From positions 1-6,074 of the forward strand of contig JBFGCT010000212.1 in assembly GCA_041581055.1 (NCBI GenBank): DNA of 6,074 bases. Direction: 5' to 3'. Under the pieces are notes generated by a model. That model worked only from the letters and a program-made list of their open reading frames with translations, had not been told where the DNA came from and searched no databases. The position numbers and the translations under genes are program-made. This document shows positions 5,921 through 6,074 of the stretch, piece by piece. Source of the stretch: JBFGCT01 sp041581055 (lineage in GTDB: Bacteria; Actinomycetota; Acidimicrobiia; Acidimicrobiales; Ilumatobacteraceae). Positions within the stretch are counted from its first letter, which is position 1; each line of letters opens with the position of its first letter.

Positions 5921-5946
5921 TCGGATCCCCGCGACAGGTGCGAGCG

Positions 5947-5997
5947 GGTTTCTGTGACCGAAAACGTCGACCGCGGGCATGTTCGGTCACACAAACC
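5947..5997. repeat. Hairpin element copy 2 (16 of 18 stem pairs)
   Basis: The arms are 5947-5964 and 5980-5997, and the loop 5965-5979 is identical to that of copy 1. The stem has a C/C mismatch at arm position 6 and an A/G mismatch at position 17. The spacer from copy 1 is 26 bp (5921-5946). Confidence 0.95.
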
Positions 5998-6008
5998 TCG
6001 GGCCTCGG

Positions 6009-6059
6009 GTTTTGTGTGACCGAACACGTCGACCGCGGGCATCTTCGGTCACACAAACC
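6009..6059. repeat. Hairpin element copy 3 (16 of 18 stem pairs)
   Basis: The arms are 6009-6026 and 6042-6059, with the same 15-nt loop at 6027-6041. The 5' arm differs at position 2 (equally readable as an extra T, starting at 6008) and at position 17. The spacer from copy 2 is 11 bp (5998-6008). Only 15 bp of window follow, so further copies may lie beyond the edge. Confidence 0.95.
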
Positions 6060-6074
6060 TGGTGGGGGTGGGAG

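Larger units (their letters stand above)
5834..6074. other. Intergenic region holding the hairpin-repeat array
   Basis: After the synthetase stop comes a C-rich stretch (5834-5869), then three hairpin elements separated by 26 and 11 bp, then a G-rich stretch to the window end (6060-6074). I see no credible gene here; the minus-strand frame through it only reads the repeats. Confidence 0.7.

Noticed and set aside
4145..5980. 611-aa open frame on the minus strand opposite the acyl-CoA synthetase
   Set aside because: It is antisense to a gene with all family motifs, its translation is low-complexity (V/D/R/H/A rich) as expected from GC-rich shadow frames, and it runs into the hairpin repeats.
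5710..6042. Small minus-strand protein beginning MPAVDVFGH within the repeats
   Set aside because: The same peptide string recurs in each repeat copy because the frame simply reads the hairpins; there is no convincing ribosome binding site and no domain.
5870..6059. CRISPR array
   Set aside because: The repeats are 51-bp near-perfect palindromes, the spacers are only 26 and 11 bp and unequal, there are three copies, and no cas gene is in view.
5870..6059. Integron attC sites
   Set aside because: Hairpin-forming repeats suggested it, but there are no cassette genes between copies and no recognisable attC core sites (GTTRRRY-type), and the loop is invariant.

Overview
This is a GC-rich (about 70% by eye) bacterial window with dense short-spaced genes, ATGA gene overlaps, GTG start use and apparently leaderless promoters. 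That style fits an actinobacterium. An Acidimicrobiia-like or similar soil/aquatic actinobacterium is my guess, but nothing here fixes the taxon.

Layout. (1) 1-938: the last codons of an upstream gene, then a complete ABC-2 type (DrrB-like) exporter permease. The junction carries an exact 65-bp tandem duplication, which creates a 22-codon ORF linked by ATGA overlaps at both ends. (2) 939-1558: a monocistronic small heat-shock protein (Hsp20). It has a good sigma70-type promoter, a HAIR-like (HspR-type) operator overlapping that promoter, a strong ribosome binding site, and a long terminator-like hairpin downstream. (3) 1606-3586: a two-gene operon of a cysteine-free winged-helix (ArsR-type) regulator and an MFS exporter, joined by an ATGA overlap. 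The promoter carries an inverted repeat, which suggests autoregulation. (4) 3585-3685: a 44-bp tandem repeat fills the space between convergent genes, and each unit can fold into a terminator-like hairpin. (5) 3683-4135 (minus strand): a DUF1801-family protein with a leaderless-looking promoter. (6) 4190-5833: a 547-aa FadD-type acyl-CoA synthetase with all core adenylation motifs. (7) 5834-6074: an intergenic array of three 51-bp hairpin elements. They share an invariant 15-nt loop, and the last ends 15 bp before the window edge.

The genes are ordinary accessory and housekeeping functions: drug export, stress chaperone and fatty-acid activation. They do not form one pathway. The most interesting material is non-coding: the hairpin-repeat array at the right end, the duplicated ATGA junction at the left end, and the regulatory DNA around hsp20 and the regulator/MFS operon. 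I see no tRNA, rRNA, CRISPR array, transposase or phage gene.
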